Source of the DNA: Prevotellaceae bacterium
GTDB taxonomy: Bacteria > Bacteroidota > Bacteroidia > Bacteroidales > Bacteroidaceae
DNA length: 18,671 nucleotides
Assembly: GCA_030536165.1 (NCBI GenBank)
Contig: JAUNQM010000005.1
Location: 4,491-23,161 of the forward strand
Direction of reading: 5' to 3'
The translations under genes were made by a program, and so were the position numbers. This document shows, piece by piece, positions 1 through 6,972 of this stretch. The notes under the pieces were generated by a model. It ran no database searches. It was not told the origin of the DNA and saw only the letters and a program-made list of their open reading frames with translations. Positions within the stretch are counted from its first letter, which is position 1; each line of letters begins with the position of its first letter.

Positions 1-297
1 CTCTGGCAAGTCAATGGTGACAGGCGAATTGTCCTCGTTCACCTCCATTAGCGGTGCCATGAAGTCCCACCACTTACGGTTTATCTCGGCAATCTCGCCG
101 TCCTGCGACGAAGACTCTCCGTGAACTTCCTGATACCCAAACAGTATATTAGTGTCTTTGTCCCAGTAAATACTGTAGTTGTGCACGCCTTTTTCCTCAA
201 GCATAGCCTTCATTTCAGGCCACAGTTGTGCGTGACGTTTCTTATATTCCTCCTCCATTCCAGGCTTAAGGAACATCTTGAAAGCAAATCTTTTCAT
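1..297 (-). CDS. rhaM: L-rhamnose mutarotase, 3' end cut by window edge
   Basis: Interconverts the alpha and beta anomers of L-rhamnose in the cytoplasm, feeding L-rhamnose catabolism. The 99 visible codons read from ATG at 297 to the window edge; the family is about 104 residues, so only a few C-terminal residues are missing. The family residues fall at the positions I recall for E. coli RhaM: Tyr18, the catalytic His22 in RHAQLWPEM, the HNY motif with Tyr41, and the tryptophan pair WW at 76-77. The NSP motif near residue 90 is also typical. A strong Bacteroidota promoter lies 31 bp upstream, so the gene starts its own transcript or a short operon running off the left edge. No rhamnose regulator or kinase is visible in the window. 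Identification is by motif recall, not by a search. Confidence 0.9.
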   Translation of the reverse strand, partial: MKRFAFKMFLKPGMEEEYKKRHAQLWPEMKAMLEEKGVHNYSIYWDKDTNILFGYQEVHGESSSQDGEIAEINRKWWDFMAPLMEVNEDNSPVTIDLPE

Positions 298-327
298 CGA
301 ATTGTGTTGTTTTAGTGTTATCGATTG

Positions 328-358
328 CAAAGTTACGAATAAGTGAGCGAAAAACAAA
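328..358 (-). promoter_or_regulatory. Bacteroidota promoter of rhaM
   Basis: Read on the minus strand, a TTTG -33 element (355-358) is followed after exactly 19 nt by TAACTTTG (328-335). This matches the Bacteroidota primary sigma consensus TTTG-N19-21-TAnnTTTG. It predicts a transcript start near position 321 and a leader of roughly 25 nt before the rhaM ATG. Confidence 0.8.
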
Positions 359-539
359 ATTTATTTTAATTTTTCCAAAATGCGAACGAATATGAGCAAA
401 GACAAAAATGCGCATCACGCGCAAAATTTCACTTCGGAATTTATGTTGGCAGGCCTGATAAAAGGCATAAAAGCGCTATTTGTATTCTCTTAATATTTAA
501 CACGTTATCTATTCTCAATATTCCACATACTTTATATAA
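359..539. other. AT-rich intergenic DNA, nothing identified
   Basis: Between the rhaM promoter and the palindrome array I see no convincing reading frame, hairpin or promoter. The stretch is AT-rich with a small GC island around 410-480. Confidence 0.4.
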
Positions 540-634
540 GCCCTTCACACCTTAGGTGTTATGCTTTTCACACCTAAGGTGTTTGCCGCCGAACACGCTA
601 GGTATGACAGCCTGAACACCTAAGGTATGAATGG
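540..634. repeat. Array of four 13-bp palindromes, 23-bp pitch (copy 1)
   Basis: Four near-identical palindromes of the form ACACCTnAGGTGT begin at 547, 570, 593 and 616, each exactly 23 bp after the last. The first two are perfect; the third (ACACGCTAGGTAT) and fourth (ACACCTAAGGTAT) are degenerate. The 10-bp spacers differ in sequence. The outer edges form an imperfect inverted repeat (CCCTTC on the left, GAATGG on the right). A homologous 96-bp copy lies at 14562-14657 with the same left flank. Function unknown: it could be a dispersed structured repeat, a protein-binding array or a mobile mini-element. It is too short to be a CRISPR array. Confidence 0.85.
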
Positions 635-740
635 ATGTTTTTAGCAATAACATAAAGAAAGTTTGCAGACACGTGTCTGTAAGGCATTATTCAGATAAAT
701 CTGCAATGAAAGAAATTTGGGTTAAAAATGTTTAATTTAT

Positions 741-770
741 TTTGTAATCATTACAATTTTCATATCTTTG
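741..770 (+). promoter_or_regulatory. perR promoter overlapping a PerR/Fur-type operator
   Basis: A TTTG element (741-744), an 18-nt spacer and TATCTTTG (763-770) match the Bacteroidota promoter pattern. Between the two elements lies TTGTAATCATTACAA (742-756), a perfect 7-1-7 inverted repeat. This is the same architecture as the Bacillus Per box TTATAATnATTATAA. Binding here would occlude the promoter, which predicts autorepression of perR. The expected transcript start is only a few bases before the ATG at 778, so the mRNA may be leaderless or nearly so. Confidence 0.75.
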
Positions 771-777
771 CATCACA

Positions 778-1194
778 ATGGAAAAGATAGCTGAACAGAG
801 ACTTTTGGAGAAGGGAATGAGCATCACACGCCCTCGTGTAGCCATTCTCAGCTACCTCATGCAGCATCATGTCCATCCAAATGTGGAAACAATCTATAGC
901 GAATTAAAAGAGATTATACCCAATCTTTCAAAGACGACCGTATATAATACGGTGAAGGCTTTGCGCGACAATGGGTTGGTGCAGACTCTCACTATCGACG
1001 AGAAGCAGGTGTGCATTGATGAAGACACGTCGTTTCATGGTCATCTGCTGTGCGAGCGTTGCGGACGAATTATTGATGTACCAGCGCAAGGACTCACGCC
1101 TAAACGCACCATCGACGGTCATCTCATCCATGAATTCCACCAGTATTATAAAGGCGTCTGCAAGGAATGTCTCGGTGAAATGGGCAAAAATTAA
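778..1194 (+). CDS. perR: Fur-family peroxide-responsive repressor, PerR type
   Basis: A 138-residue cytoplasmic metalloregulator that should repress peroxide-defence genes until its metal site is oxidised. The N-terminal winged helix (about 1-82) contains the recognition-helix sequence SKTTVYNTVKAL. The structural zinc site is two CxxC pairs, Cys92/Cys95 and Cys128/Cys131. By alignment from memory with Bacillus PerR, the regulatory site residues are His33, Asp83, His87, His89 and Asp100. Aspartate rather than glutamate at the last position favours PerR over Fur. The ATG at 778 gives the usual ten or so residues before the first helix; the next Met (14) would cut into it. An operator-like palindrome sits in its promoter, and rubrerythrin follows 54 bp downstream, which fits a peroxide regulon. 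Metal specificity cannot be proven from sequence alone. Confidence 0.88.
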   Translation: MEKIAEQRLLEKGMSITRPRVAILSYLMQHHVHPNVETIYSELKEIIPNLSKTTVYNTVKALRDNGLVQTLTIDEKQVCIDEDTSFHGHLLCERCGRIIDVPAQGLTPKRTIDGHLIHEFHQYYKGVCKECLGEMGKN

Positions 1195-1248
1195 AGAATA
1201 AAAGAATCGTATTATTATATTTTGTTTAACCAATTAAATCAATTAACT

Positions 1249-1809
1249 ATGACAAAGAAATGGGTATGCCCAGTGTGTGGCTATGTTTACGAAGGTGAAA
1301 ATCCTCCAGAGAAGTGTCCTCAGTGCAAGGTTCCAGGAAGCAAGTTCAAAGAAATGGCTGACGAAGAACTTAACTTCGTTACAGAGCACAAACTCGGTAT
1401 TGCAAACGAAATTCCTGCAACAGAAGAAGGTGCTTTTGTTCTTCAGGGACTTAAAGACCACTTTGCGGGTGAGTGCTCAGAGGTAGGTATGTACCTCGCA
1501 ATGTCTCGTCAGGCTGACCGTGAAGGTTATCCAGAAGTAGCTGAGGCATTCAAGCGCTACGCATTTGAAGAGGCAGAACACGCATCAAAGTTCTGTGAAC
1601 TCCTTGGTGAACTCTGCTGGGACACAAAGACAAACCTCGAAAAGCGTGCAGCTGCTGAAGCAGGTGCTTGCGATGCAAAGATGCAGATTGCAGCTATGGC
1701 AAAGAAGTTGAACCTCGATGCTATTCACGACACAGTACATGAGATGGCAAAGGACGAAGCTCGTCACGGATGTGGTTTCCAGGGACTTTTGAAGCGCTTC
1801 TTCAAGTAA
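1249..1809 (+). CDS. rbr: Reverse rubrerythrin (rubredoxin + ferritin-like peroxidase)
   Basis: A 186-residue cytoplasmic non-haem di-iron protein that reduces hydrogen peroxide with electrons from NAD(P)H through a redox partner. The rubredoxin domain comes first: Cys7, Cys10, Cys23 and Cys26 in the CPVCGYVYEG and CPQCKVP motifs. The ferritin-like four-helix domain follows (about 65-186), with candidate iron ligands Glu75, Glu108, His111, Glu139, Glu165, Glu170 and His173, including two ExxH motifs. This domain order is opposite to classical rubrerythrin and matches the reverse rubrerythrins of anaerobes such as Clostridium. I chose ATG 1249 over an in-frame TTG at 1222, because MTKKWVCPVC is the normal family N-terminus. 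It probably shares a transcript with perR; a hairpin terminator follows 28 bp after the stop. Confidence 0.92.
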   Translation: MTKKWVCPVCGYVYEGENPPEKCPQCKVPGSKFKEMADEELNFVTEHKLGIANEIPATEEGAFVLQGLKDHFAGECSEVGMYLAMSRQADREGYPEVAEAFKRYAFEEAEHASKFCELLGELCWDTKTNLEKRAAAEAGACDAKMQIAAMAKKLNLDAIHDTVHEMAKDEARHGCGFQGLLKRFFK

Positions 1810-1836
1810 TCAAAAGCTTTAATTCAAGTCAAGCAT

Positions 1837-1868
1837 AAAGGGTCGGCTGCTCATGCAACCGACCCTTT
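1837..1868 (+). terminator. Hairpin terminator after rubrerythrin
   Basis: Inverted arms AAAGGGTCGG (1837-1846) and CCGACCCTTT (1859-1868) form a perfect 10-bp stem. Three further pairs (TGC/GCA) can form inside the loop. The downstream T run is weak, but the stem is stable and well placed at the end of the perR-rbr unit. Confidence 0.75.
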
Positions 1869-1945
1869 GCTATGATTATAGGCGATAATTGAACCTTTAC
1901 AAAAGGAGTACGGTGACAGATAAAAAATCTTAAAAATTGGCGATT

Positions 1946-1980
1946 CTTGCGCAATATTATATTTATTTTTACTATATTTG
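1946..1980 (+). promoter_or_regulatory. Probable promoter of the ftsY operon
   Basis: TATATTTG at 1973-1980 matches the Bacteroidota -7 consensus TAnnTTTG exactly. The best -33 candidate, CTTG at 1946-1949, lies 23 nt upstream, slightly too far, so the upstream element is uncertain. Transcription would begin near 1986, leaving a leader of about 125 nt before ftsY. Confidence 0.55.
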
Positions 1981-1997
1981 CACGTATTATAAATAAA

Positions 1998-2016
1998 AGC
2001 GAGTATTTTTCTCGCT
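1998..2016 (+). other. Stem-loop near the 5' end of the ftsY leader
   Basis: AGCGAG (1998-2003) and CTCGCT (2011-2016) form a 6-bp stem around a T-rich 7-nt loop. It starts about 12 nt after the predicted transcript start, a position where a stem can stabilise an mRNA. On the minus strand the stem is followed by TTTTATTT, but no minus-strand gene ends here. The rest of the leader (2017-2111) shows nothing recognisable. Confidence 0.4.
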
Positions 2017-2111
2017 AAAATGGGAGAAAATCCATAATAACAGCTTTAACTCTGACAAAACAGAAACATACCACTGATTAGACAGACAACATAAAACACA
2101 TAGTTAGCAAA

Positions 2112-3092
2112 ATGGGATTTTTTGGGTTATTTAAGAAGAAAGAAACAAGTCAAGAGACCATAATAAAAGAGAAAGAGACTCTTGACAAAGGGCTTGAAAA
2201 GACGAAGGAAAGCGTGTTTGGCAAGTTGGCACATGCCGTCATGGGCAAGTCAACAGTCGATGACGACGTGCTCGACGACCTTGAAGAAGTGCTCGTGACA
2301 AGCGACGTAGGAGTTGACACTACGCTAAAAATCATCAAGCGAATAGAGGAAAGAGTGGCACGCGACAAGTACGTCGGTACCTCAGAACTCAATAACATAC
2401 TGCGCGAAGAAATAACAACATTGCTCGCTGAAACCGATAAAAATTCCGAATCTAACGGTATCGAAAGTGAACACGAAGGACCGTACGTGATTCTCGTTGT
2501 CGGTGTGAACGGCGTCGGCAAGACAACCACCATCGGCAAGATGGCATGGCAGTTCAAGCAGATGGGCAAGAAAGTCTATCTCGGTGCCGCAGACACGTTC
2601 CGTGCAGCAGCGGTAGAGCAGTTGTGCATCTGGGGCGAGAGAGTCGGCGTAACGGTTGTCAAGCAACAAATGGGAAGCGATCCAGCATCGGTTGCATTCG
2701 ACACGCTGAAGTCTGCAGTGGCAAACAATGCCGATGTAGTTATCATCGATACGGCAGGTCGTCTGCACAATAAAGTCGGACTCATGAATGAGTTGACAAA
2801 GATAAAGAACGTGATGAAGAAGATTCTCCCTACTGCGCCAGACGATGTTATGCTCGTGCTCGACGGCAGTACAGGACAGAATGCCTTTGAGCAAGCACGA
2901 CAGTTCACGGCAGCAACAGAGGTTTCGTCGCTTGCTATCACGAAACTCGACGGCACGGCAAAGGGCGGTGTGGTTATCGGCATCAGCGACCAGTTCCAGA
3001 TTCCAGTGAGATACATCGGGCTTGGCGAAGGCATGGAAGACCTTCAGTTGTTCGACCGCCGCGAATTTGTTGACTCACTTTTTAAGAAATAA
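2112..3092 (+). CDS. ftsY: Signal recognition particle receptor FtsY
   Basis: The SRP receptor GTPase that docks ribosome-nascent chain-SRP complexes at the inner membrane for co-translational insertion. It has 326 residues. A short charged N-terminus, with an amphipathic start MGFFGLFKKK likely to touch the membrane, leads into the helical N domain (about 30-110). The NG GTPase core follows: P-loop GVNGVGKTTT (131-140), DTFRAAA (161-167), DTAGR (213-217), TKLDG (278-281 region) and the closing GLGE (303-306). The short acidic A region is typical of Bacteroidota compared with E. coli. rimO begins 2 bp after the stop, so the two are co-transcribed. In many relatives ftsY follows ribosomal protein genes rpmB/rpmG; those are not here. 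Confidence 0.97.
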   Translation: MGFFGLFKKKETSQETIIKEKETLDKGLEKTKESVFGKLAHAVMGKSTVDDDVLDDLEEVLVTSDVGVDTTLKIIKRIEERVARDKYVGTSELNNILREEITTLLAETDKNSESNGIESEHEGPYVILVVGVNGVGKTTTIGKMAWQFKQMGKKVYLGAADTFRAAAVEQLCIWGERVGVTVVKQQMGSDPASVAFDTLKSAVANNADVVIIDTAGRLHNKVGLMNELTKIKNVMKKILPTAPDDVMLVLDGSTGQNAFEQARQFTAATEVSSLAITKLDGTAKGGVVIGISDQFQIPVRYIGLGEGMEDLQLFDRREFVDSLFKK

Positions 3093-3094
3093 AG

Positions 3095-4414
3095 ATGCAA
3101 CCTGAGATTGATATTATTACACTCGGATGCTCGAAGAACCTTGTCGATAGCGAGAAGTTGATGGGAATGTTCGAGGCAGAAGGATTCAAGGTGTGGCACG
3201 ATGCAGAACTTAACGACCTCGGAGATAAGCCTCAACTCATTGTCGTAGTCAACACTTGCGGGTTTATCAAAGACGCCAAAGAGGAAAGCATCAACACAAT
3301 CCTTGAACTTGCTCAGGCAAAGGATGAGGGCAGGATTGCTCAACTCTACGTCATGGGATGCCTTTCAGAAAGGTATCGTAAAGAGTTGCAAGAGGAGATT
3401 CCACAGGTTGATAGATACTTCGGCAAGTTTGACTGGGGCGGACTCATCAATATACTAAAGGAAAAGACATCGGACAATGGACGCCATCGTCATGTGACAA
3501 CGCCTTCACACTATGCGTATCTCAAGATAAGCGAAGGCTGCAACCGACATTGCGCTTATTGTGCAATACCAATAATGACAGGCACGCATAAGTCGCGCAG
3601 CAAGGAAGACATCCTCGATGAAGTGCGACAACTCGTGGCAAAAGGCGTCAAAGAGTTTCAAGTCATAGCGCAGGAACTAACATACTATGGCATAGACATA
3701 GACGGGAAGCAACATATAGCGGACCTCATTGAAAGCATTGCCAAAGTGAAAGGCGTGGAATGGATTCGCCTACACTACGCCTACCCTACCAAGTTCCCAA
3801 TGGATTTGCTGAGGGTAATAAGAGAGAACGACAACGTGTGCAAGTATCTCGACATTGCATTCCAACATATTTCCGACAGCGTATTGTCACGCATGCAGCG
3901 ACATTTCACAAAGCGTGAGACCTACGAACTTATCAAAGCGATACGTCGCGAAGTACCAGGCATACACATCCGCACAACGCTCATGGTTGGTTTCCCTGGC
4001 GAAACGGAAGAAGAATTCAACGAGTTGGTTGAGTTTGTGAAAGAAGTCAAGTTCGAGCGTATGGGTGCATTTTCATACTCCGAAGAAGACGGAACCAACG
4101 CAGCCGAGCATTATAAAGACGACGTGAAAGAACGCACAAAACAACGAAGGCTCGACACACTGATGGCTGTGCAACAGGACATTGCGGCTGAAGTTGCAGA
4201 AAGTAAAGTAGGAAAGACAATGAAAGTGATAATAGATTCACTTGAAGGTGACTACTACGTAGGTCGTACGGAATACTCGTCGCCTGAGGTAGATCCAGAA
4301 GTTCTCATCCCTGCGACAAAAGAACTCGCAGTAGGAGAATTCTACAACGTAACCATCACCGATGCCACAGAATTTGATTTATATGGCGACATTTCAGACA
4401 TCAACAAAACATAA
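3095..4414 (+). CDS. rimO: Ribosomal protein S12 methylthiotransferase RimO
   Basis: A radical-SAM enzyme that adds a methylthio group to the beta carbon of the conserved aspartate of ribosomal protein S12. It has 439 residues, the usual family length. The N-terminal UPF0004 domain carries the auxiliary cluster cysteines Cys12, Cys55 and Cys89. The radical-SAM domain has CNRHCAYC with Cys149, Cys153 and Cys156. The C-terminal about 65 residues match a TRAM domain. The N-terminus DIITLGCSKNLVDSE separates it from the tRNA-modifying relative MiaB. The start follows ftsY after 2 bp and an HU gene follows 6 bp after the stop, so it lies inside the operon. Confidence 0.96.
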   Translation: MQPEIDIITLGCSKNLVDSEKLMGMFEAEGFKVWHDAELNDLGDKPQLIVVVNTCGFIKDAKEESINTILELAQAKDEGRIAQLYVMGCLSERYRKELQEEIPQVDRYFGKFDWGGLINILKEKTSDNGRHRHVTTPSHYAYLKISEGCNRHCAYCAIPIMTGTHKSRSKEDILDEVRQLVAKGVKEFQVIAQELTYYGIDIDGKQHIADLIESIAKVKGVEWIRLHYAYPTKFPMDLLRVIRENDNVCKYLDIAFQHISDSVLSRMQRHFTKRETYELIKAIRREVPGIHIRTTLMVGFPGETEEEFNELVEFVKEVKFERMGAFSYSEEDGTNAAEHYKDDVKERTKQRRLDTLMAVQQDIAAEVAESKVGKTMKVIIDSLEGDYYVGRTEYSSPEVDPEVLIPATKELAVGEFYNVTITDATEFDLYGDISDINKT

Positions 4415-4420
4415 GAGACT

Positions 4421-4705
4421 ATGAACAATCAGGAATTCATCAAAGCATTATCTAAGCGGACAGGCGGAACGTTCAAGGAAACGGAAGCAAAGCTCCAGAC
4501 AGTCGTAAAGACAATGACCGACAATTTCAGCAATGGCGAGTCGGTGATGATAACAAACTTCGGACTTTTTGAGGTACGCCAAAAAGAGCAGCGCACAATC
4601 ATCAACCCAGAGACAAAGAAACGCATGGTCGTGCCACAGAAGCAAACTCTCGTGTTCAAACCAGTAGAAACATTGAAGCAGAAGTTTTACTCAATCAAGA
4701 AATAA
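4421..4705 (+). CDS. HU-family DNA-binding protein (first copy)
   Basis: A small nucleoid-associated protein of 94 residues that should bind and bend DNA as a dimer. The helical dimerisation half covers about 1-45, followed by the beta arm. The family turn is seen as SVMITNFGLFEV (41-52). The arm tip retains the DNA-intercalating proline in IINPETKKR (Asn62-Pro63), and the arm closes with LVFKPVETLKQKF. It is more divergent than the housekeeping HU of Bacteroidales, so it may be a specialised paralog. It lies between rimO (6 bp) and a second HU-like gene (3 bp). The two could form a heterodimer, which is inference from adjacency. Confidence 0.88.
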   Translation: MNNQEFIKALSKRTGGTFKETEAKLQTVVKTMTDNFSNGESVMITNFGLFEVRQKEQRTIINPETKKRMVVPQKQTLVFKPVETLKQKFYSIKK

Positions 4706-4708
4706 GCT

Positions 4709-5068
4709 ATGAAGTTATCAGCACAACATATCATTGCCGCGCTGGTAGAAGGCGGAATGAAAAAAGCACAGGCTACGGAATTCACCAAAGCAGTGTTTGA
4801 ATTGATAGTGGAAGGACTTGAAAAAGACGGAAGGGTGAAAATAAACGGACTCGGTACATTCAAGGTTGTAGAGGTTGAGTCGCGTGAAAGCCTCAACGTA
4901 AAGTCGATGCAACACCTCGTCATTCCAAAGCATAGCAAAGTGAAATTCATTACTTGCAAAGAGCTGCAGAGTAGCGTGAACAAGAAATATGAAAACCTCG
5001 AGGTCGAGATGCTTGACCCTATCGAGAAGACATGGATAGAAAAACTAAGAAATAAAATATTTAAGTAA
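4709..5068 (+). CDS. Divergent HU-like protein with C-terminal tail (second copy)
   Basis: A 119-residue protein. Residues 1-90 show the HU fold pattern: an N-terminal helical pair, KINGLGTFKVVEV at 44-56 and an arm ending VKFITCKELQSSV. It departs from the family in two ways. The arm tip reads SLNVKSM, so the intercalating proline is replaced by Val64. There is also a charged tail of about 28 residues after the HU domain (LEVEMLDPIEKTWIEKLRNK). It may bind DNA without the sharp kink made by proline-containing HU proteins, or act mainly as a partner for the upstream HU; both are inference. The stop codon directly abuts the ATG of the MoxR gene. Confidence 0.8.
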   Translation: MKLSAQHIIAALVEGGMKKAQATEFTKAVFELIVEGLEKDGRVKINGLGTFKVVEVESRESLNVKSMQHLVIPKHSKVKFITCKELQSSVNKKYENLEVEMLDPIEKTWIEKLRNKIFK

Positions 5069-6061
5069 ATGGAAAACATTGATATCAGAGAACTGAATGC
5101 AAGAATCGAACAGCAGAGTGCGTTCATTACAAATCTCGTTTCCGGCATGGAACAGACCATCGTCGGGCAGAAGCATTTGGTAGAGTCGTTGCTGATAAGC
5201 CTTTTGAGCGATGGACATATCTTGCTTGAAGGTGTGCCAGGATTGGCAAAGACATTGGCAATAAAAACACTCGCACAACTTATCGAGTCTGATTACAGTC
5301 GTATTCAATTCACACCCGACCTGTTGCCAGCCGACGTAATCGGCACAATGATATACAGCCAGAAAGATGAGAAGTTCCTCGTTAAGAAAGGTCCTGTATT
5401 TGCAAACTTTGTGTTAGCCGATGAAATAAACCGTGCACCTGCTAAGGTACAGAGTGCATTACTTGAAGCTATGCAGGAGCATCAAGTGACAATCGGAAGC
5501 GAAACTTTCACGTTGCCGAAGCCATTCCTCGTAATGGCAACACAGAACCCGATTGAGCAGGAAGGCACTTACCCTCTGCCTGAAGCACAGGTTGACCGTT
5601 TCATGCTCAAGGTTATTATTGACTACCCAACGCTCGAAGAAGAGAAACGCATTATACGCGAGAATATCAGCGGCAAGTTGACAGCAGTGAAACCTGTGAC
5701 TTCATCGGCTGAAATCCTAAAAGCTCGTGATGTGGTTCTGCAAGTCTATATCGACGAGAAGATAGAGCAATATATAGCCGATATAGTTTTTGCCACACGA
5801 TATCCTGAGCGTTACGGACTGAAAAACATGAAAGAATACATCAGTTTCGGAGGTAGTCCACGCGCCAGCATCAATCTTGCAAAGGCTGCACGCGCTTACG
5901 CATTCATCAAGCGCAGAGGCTATGTAGTGCCAGAAGATGTACGCGCAGTTGCACATGACGTACTCCGTCACCGCATCGGACTTACATACGAAGCAGAAGC
6001 AAGCAATGTTAATTCAGAGGACATCATCAGCGATATCATCAACAAGGTAGAGGTGCCTTAA
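5069..6061 (+). CDS. moxR: MoxR-family AAA+ ATPase of the Bat operon
   Basis: A 330-residue AAA+ ATPase. MoxR proteins act as chaperone-like remodellers paired with von Willebrand A (VWA) domain proteins. The Walker A has the MoxR form GVPGLAKT (55-62). Walker B is FVLADEINRAP (114-124). Sensor 1 is ATQNPIEQEGTYPLPEAQ, with Asn160. The lid region contains the sensor-2 motif GGSPRASINLAKAARAYA (about 266-283). The ATG directly follows the HU2 stop, and a DUF58 gene starts 17 bp after its stop, the standard partner order. Its clients are likely the VWA proteins encoded next in this operon; this follows from family knowledge rather than direct evidence. Confidence 0.94.
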   Translation: MENIDIRELNARIEQQSAFITNLVSGMEQTIVGQKHLVESLLISLLSDGHILLEGVPGLAKTLAIKTLAQLIESDYSRIQFTPDLLPADVIGTMIYSQKDEKFLVKKGPVFANFVLADEINRAPAKVQSALLEAMQEHQVTIGSETFTLPKPFLVMATQNPIEQEGTYPLPEAQVDRFMLKVIIDYPTLEEEKRIIRENISGKLTAVKPVTSSAEILKARDVVLQVYIDEKIEQYIADIVFATRYPERYGLKNMKEYISFGGSPRASINLAKAARAYAFIKRRGYVVPEDVRAVAHDVLRHRIGLTYEAEASNVNSEDIISDIINKVEVP

Positions 6062-6078
6062 GATTTAGGGTATTAATC

Positions 6079-6972
6079 GTGCAGACACAAGAGATAATTA
6101 GTAAGGTTCGTAAGATTGAAATCAAGACACGGCGTCTGAGCAACAATCTTTTTGCAGGGCAGTACCATAGTGCATTCAAAGGCAAAGGTATGGCCTTCAG
6201 TGAGGTGCGCGAATACCAGTTTGGCGACGACGTACGCGACATTGACTGGAATGTGACAGCTCGCTTCAACAAGCCATATATTAAAGTCTTTGAAGAAGAA
6301 CGCGAGCTGACCGTAATGTTGCTCGTTGATGTCAGCGGAAGTCTCGATTTCGGTACGCAGACCCAAATGAAGAAAGATATGGTGACAGAAATAGCTGCAA
6401 CACTTGCTTTCTCTGCCATACAAAACAACGATAAAATCGGTGTTGTCTTCTTCTCTGATAAGATTGAGAAATACATTCCGCCTAAGAAAGGTAGGAAACA
6501 CATATTATATATAATACGTGAAATGCTCGACTTCAAGTCGGAAAGCAAGAAAACCGACGTGAAACAGGCTGTGGAATTTCTTACCAATGTGATGAAGCAT
6601 TCATGCACTGCATTTGTACTGAGCGACTTCTACACTAAACTTGACGAATACGAAAGCAAGAAGGAATCATTCCAGACAGCCATCACTATCGCAAACCGCA
6701 AGCACGACGTGATTGCCATACAGGTTTATGACAATCGCATGAAAGACATGCCCGACGTTGGGCTGATGAAAGTTGTTGATGCGGAGACAGGAAGTGAAAT
6801 GTATATCGACACATCGAGCAAGAAAGTCAGAGCGCTACATCATCAAGCGTTCATCAATCACCGCGAACTTCTAAGAGATATTTTTAACAAGAGCAACGTT
6901 GACTGCATCAGCATTGCCACCAACGAAGACTACGTAAAGGCGTTGCTTATGATGTTTGAAAAACGAGCATAA
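6079..6972 (+). CDS. DUF58 / VWA-like cytosolic protein, MoxR partner
   Basis: A 297-residue protein with no membrane segment. The DUF58 signature REYQFGDDVRDIDWN lies at about 44-58, and a VWA-like fold begins at MLLVDVSGSL, with the metal-site motif DVSGS at 84-88. DUF58 proteins are regularly encoded beside MoxR ATPases and are thought to be their partners or adaptors. The start is taken as GTG at 6079. It gives MQTQEIISKVRKIEIKTRRLS, matching the family N-terminus KVRKIEIKTRRLS, and there is no ATG at that place. The stop abuts the next ATG (0 bp), indicating translational coupling. Confidence 0.92.
   Translation: MQTQEIISKVRKIEIKTRRLSNNLFAGQYHSAFKGKGMAFSEVREYQFGDDVRDIDWNVTARFNKPYIKVFEEERELTVMLLVDVSGSLDFGTQTQMKKDMVTEIAATLAFSAIQNNDKIGVVFFSDKIEKYIPPKKGRKHILYIIREMLDFKSESKKTDVKQAVEFLTNVMKHSCTAFVLSDFYTKLDEYESKKESFQTAITIANRKHDVIAIQVYDNRMKDMPDVGLMKVVDAETGSEMYIDTSSKKVRALHHQAFINHRELLRDIFNKSNVDCISIATNEDYVKALLMMFEKRA

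Noticed and set aside
540..634. CRISPR array reading of the 23-bp periodic repeats
   Set aside because: Repeats of 13 bp with 10-bp spacers are far below CRISPR sizes, only four units exist per site, and no cas genes are present.
1195..1248. Separate promoter or PerR box in front of rubrerythrin
   Set aside because: TATATTTTG does not fit TAnnTTTG exactly, there is no -33 element at the right distance, and no convincing 7-1-7 palindrome is present. Co-transcription with perR is simpler.
1222..1248. TTG at 1222 as the rubrerythrin start
   Set aside because: It would add nine residues (MFNQLNQLT) not seen in the family; ATG 1249 gives the usual N-terminus before the first rubredoxin cysteine.
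2019..2036. Five-codon reading frame (MGENP, then stop) in the ftsY leader as a leader peptide
   Set aside because: Too short to support, with no run of regulatory codons and no alternative hairpins seen.
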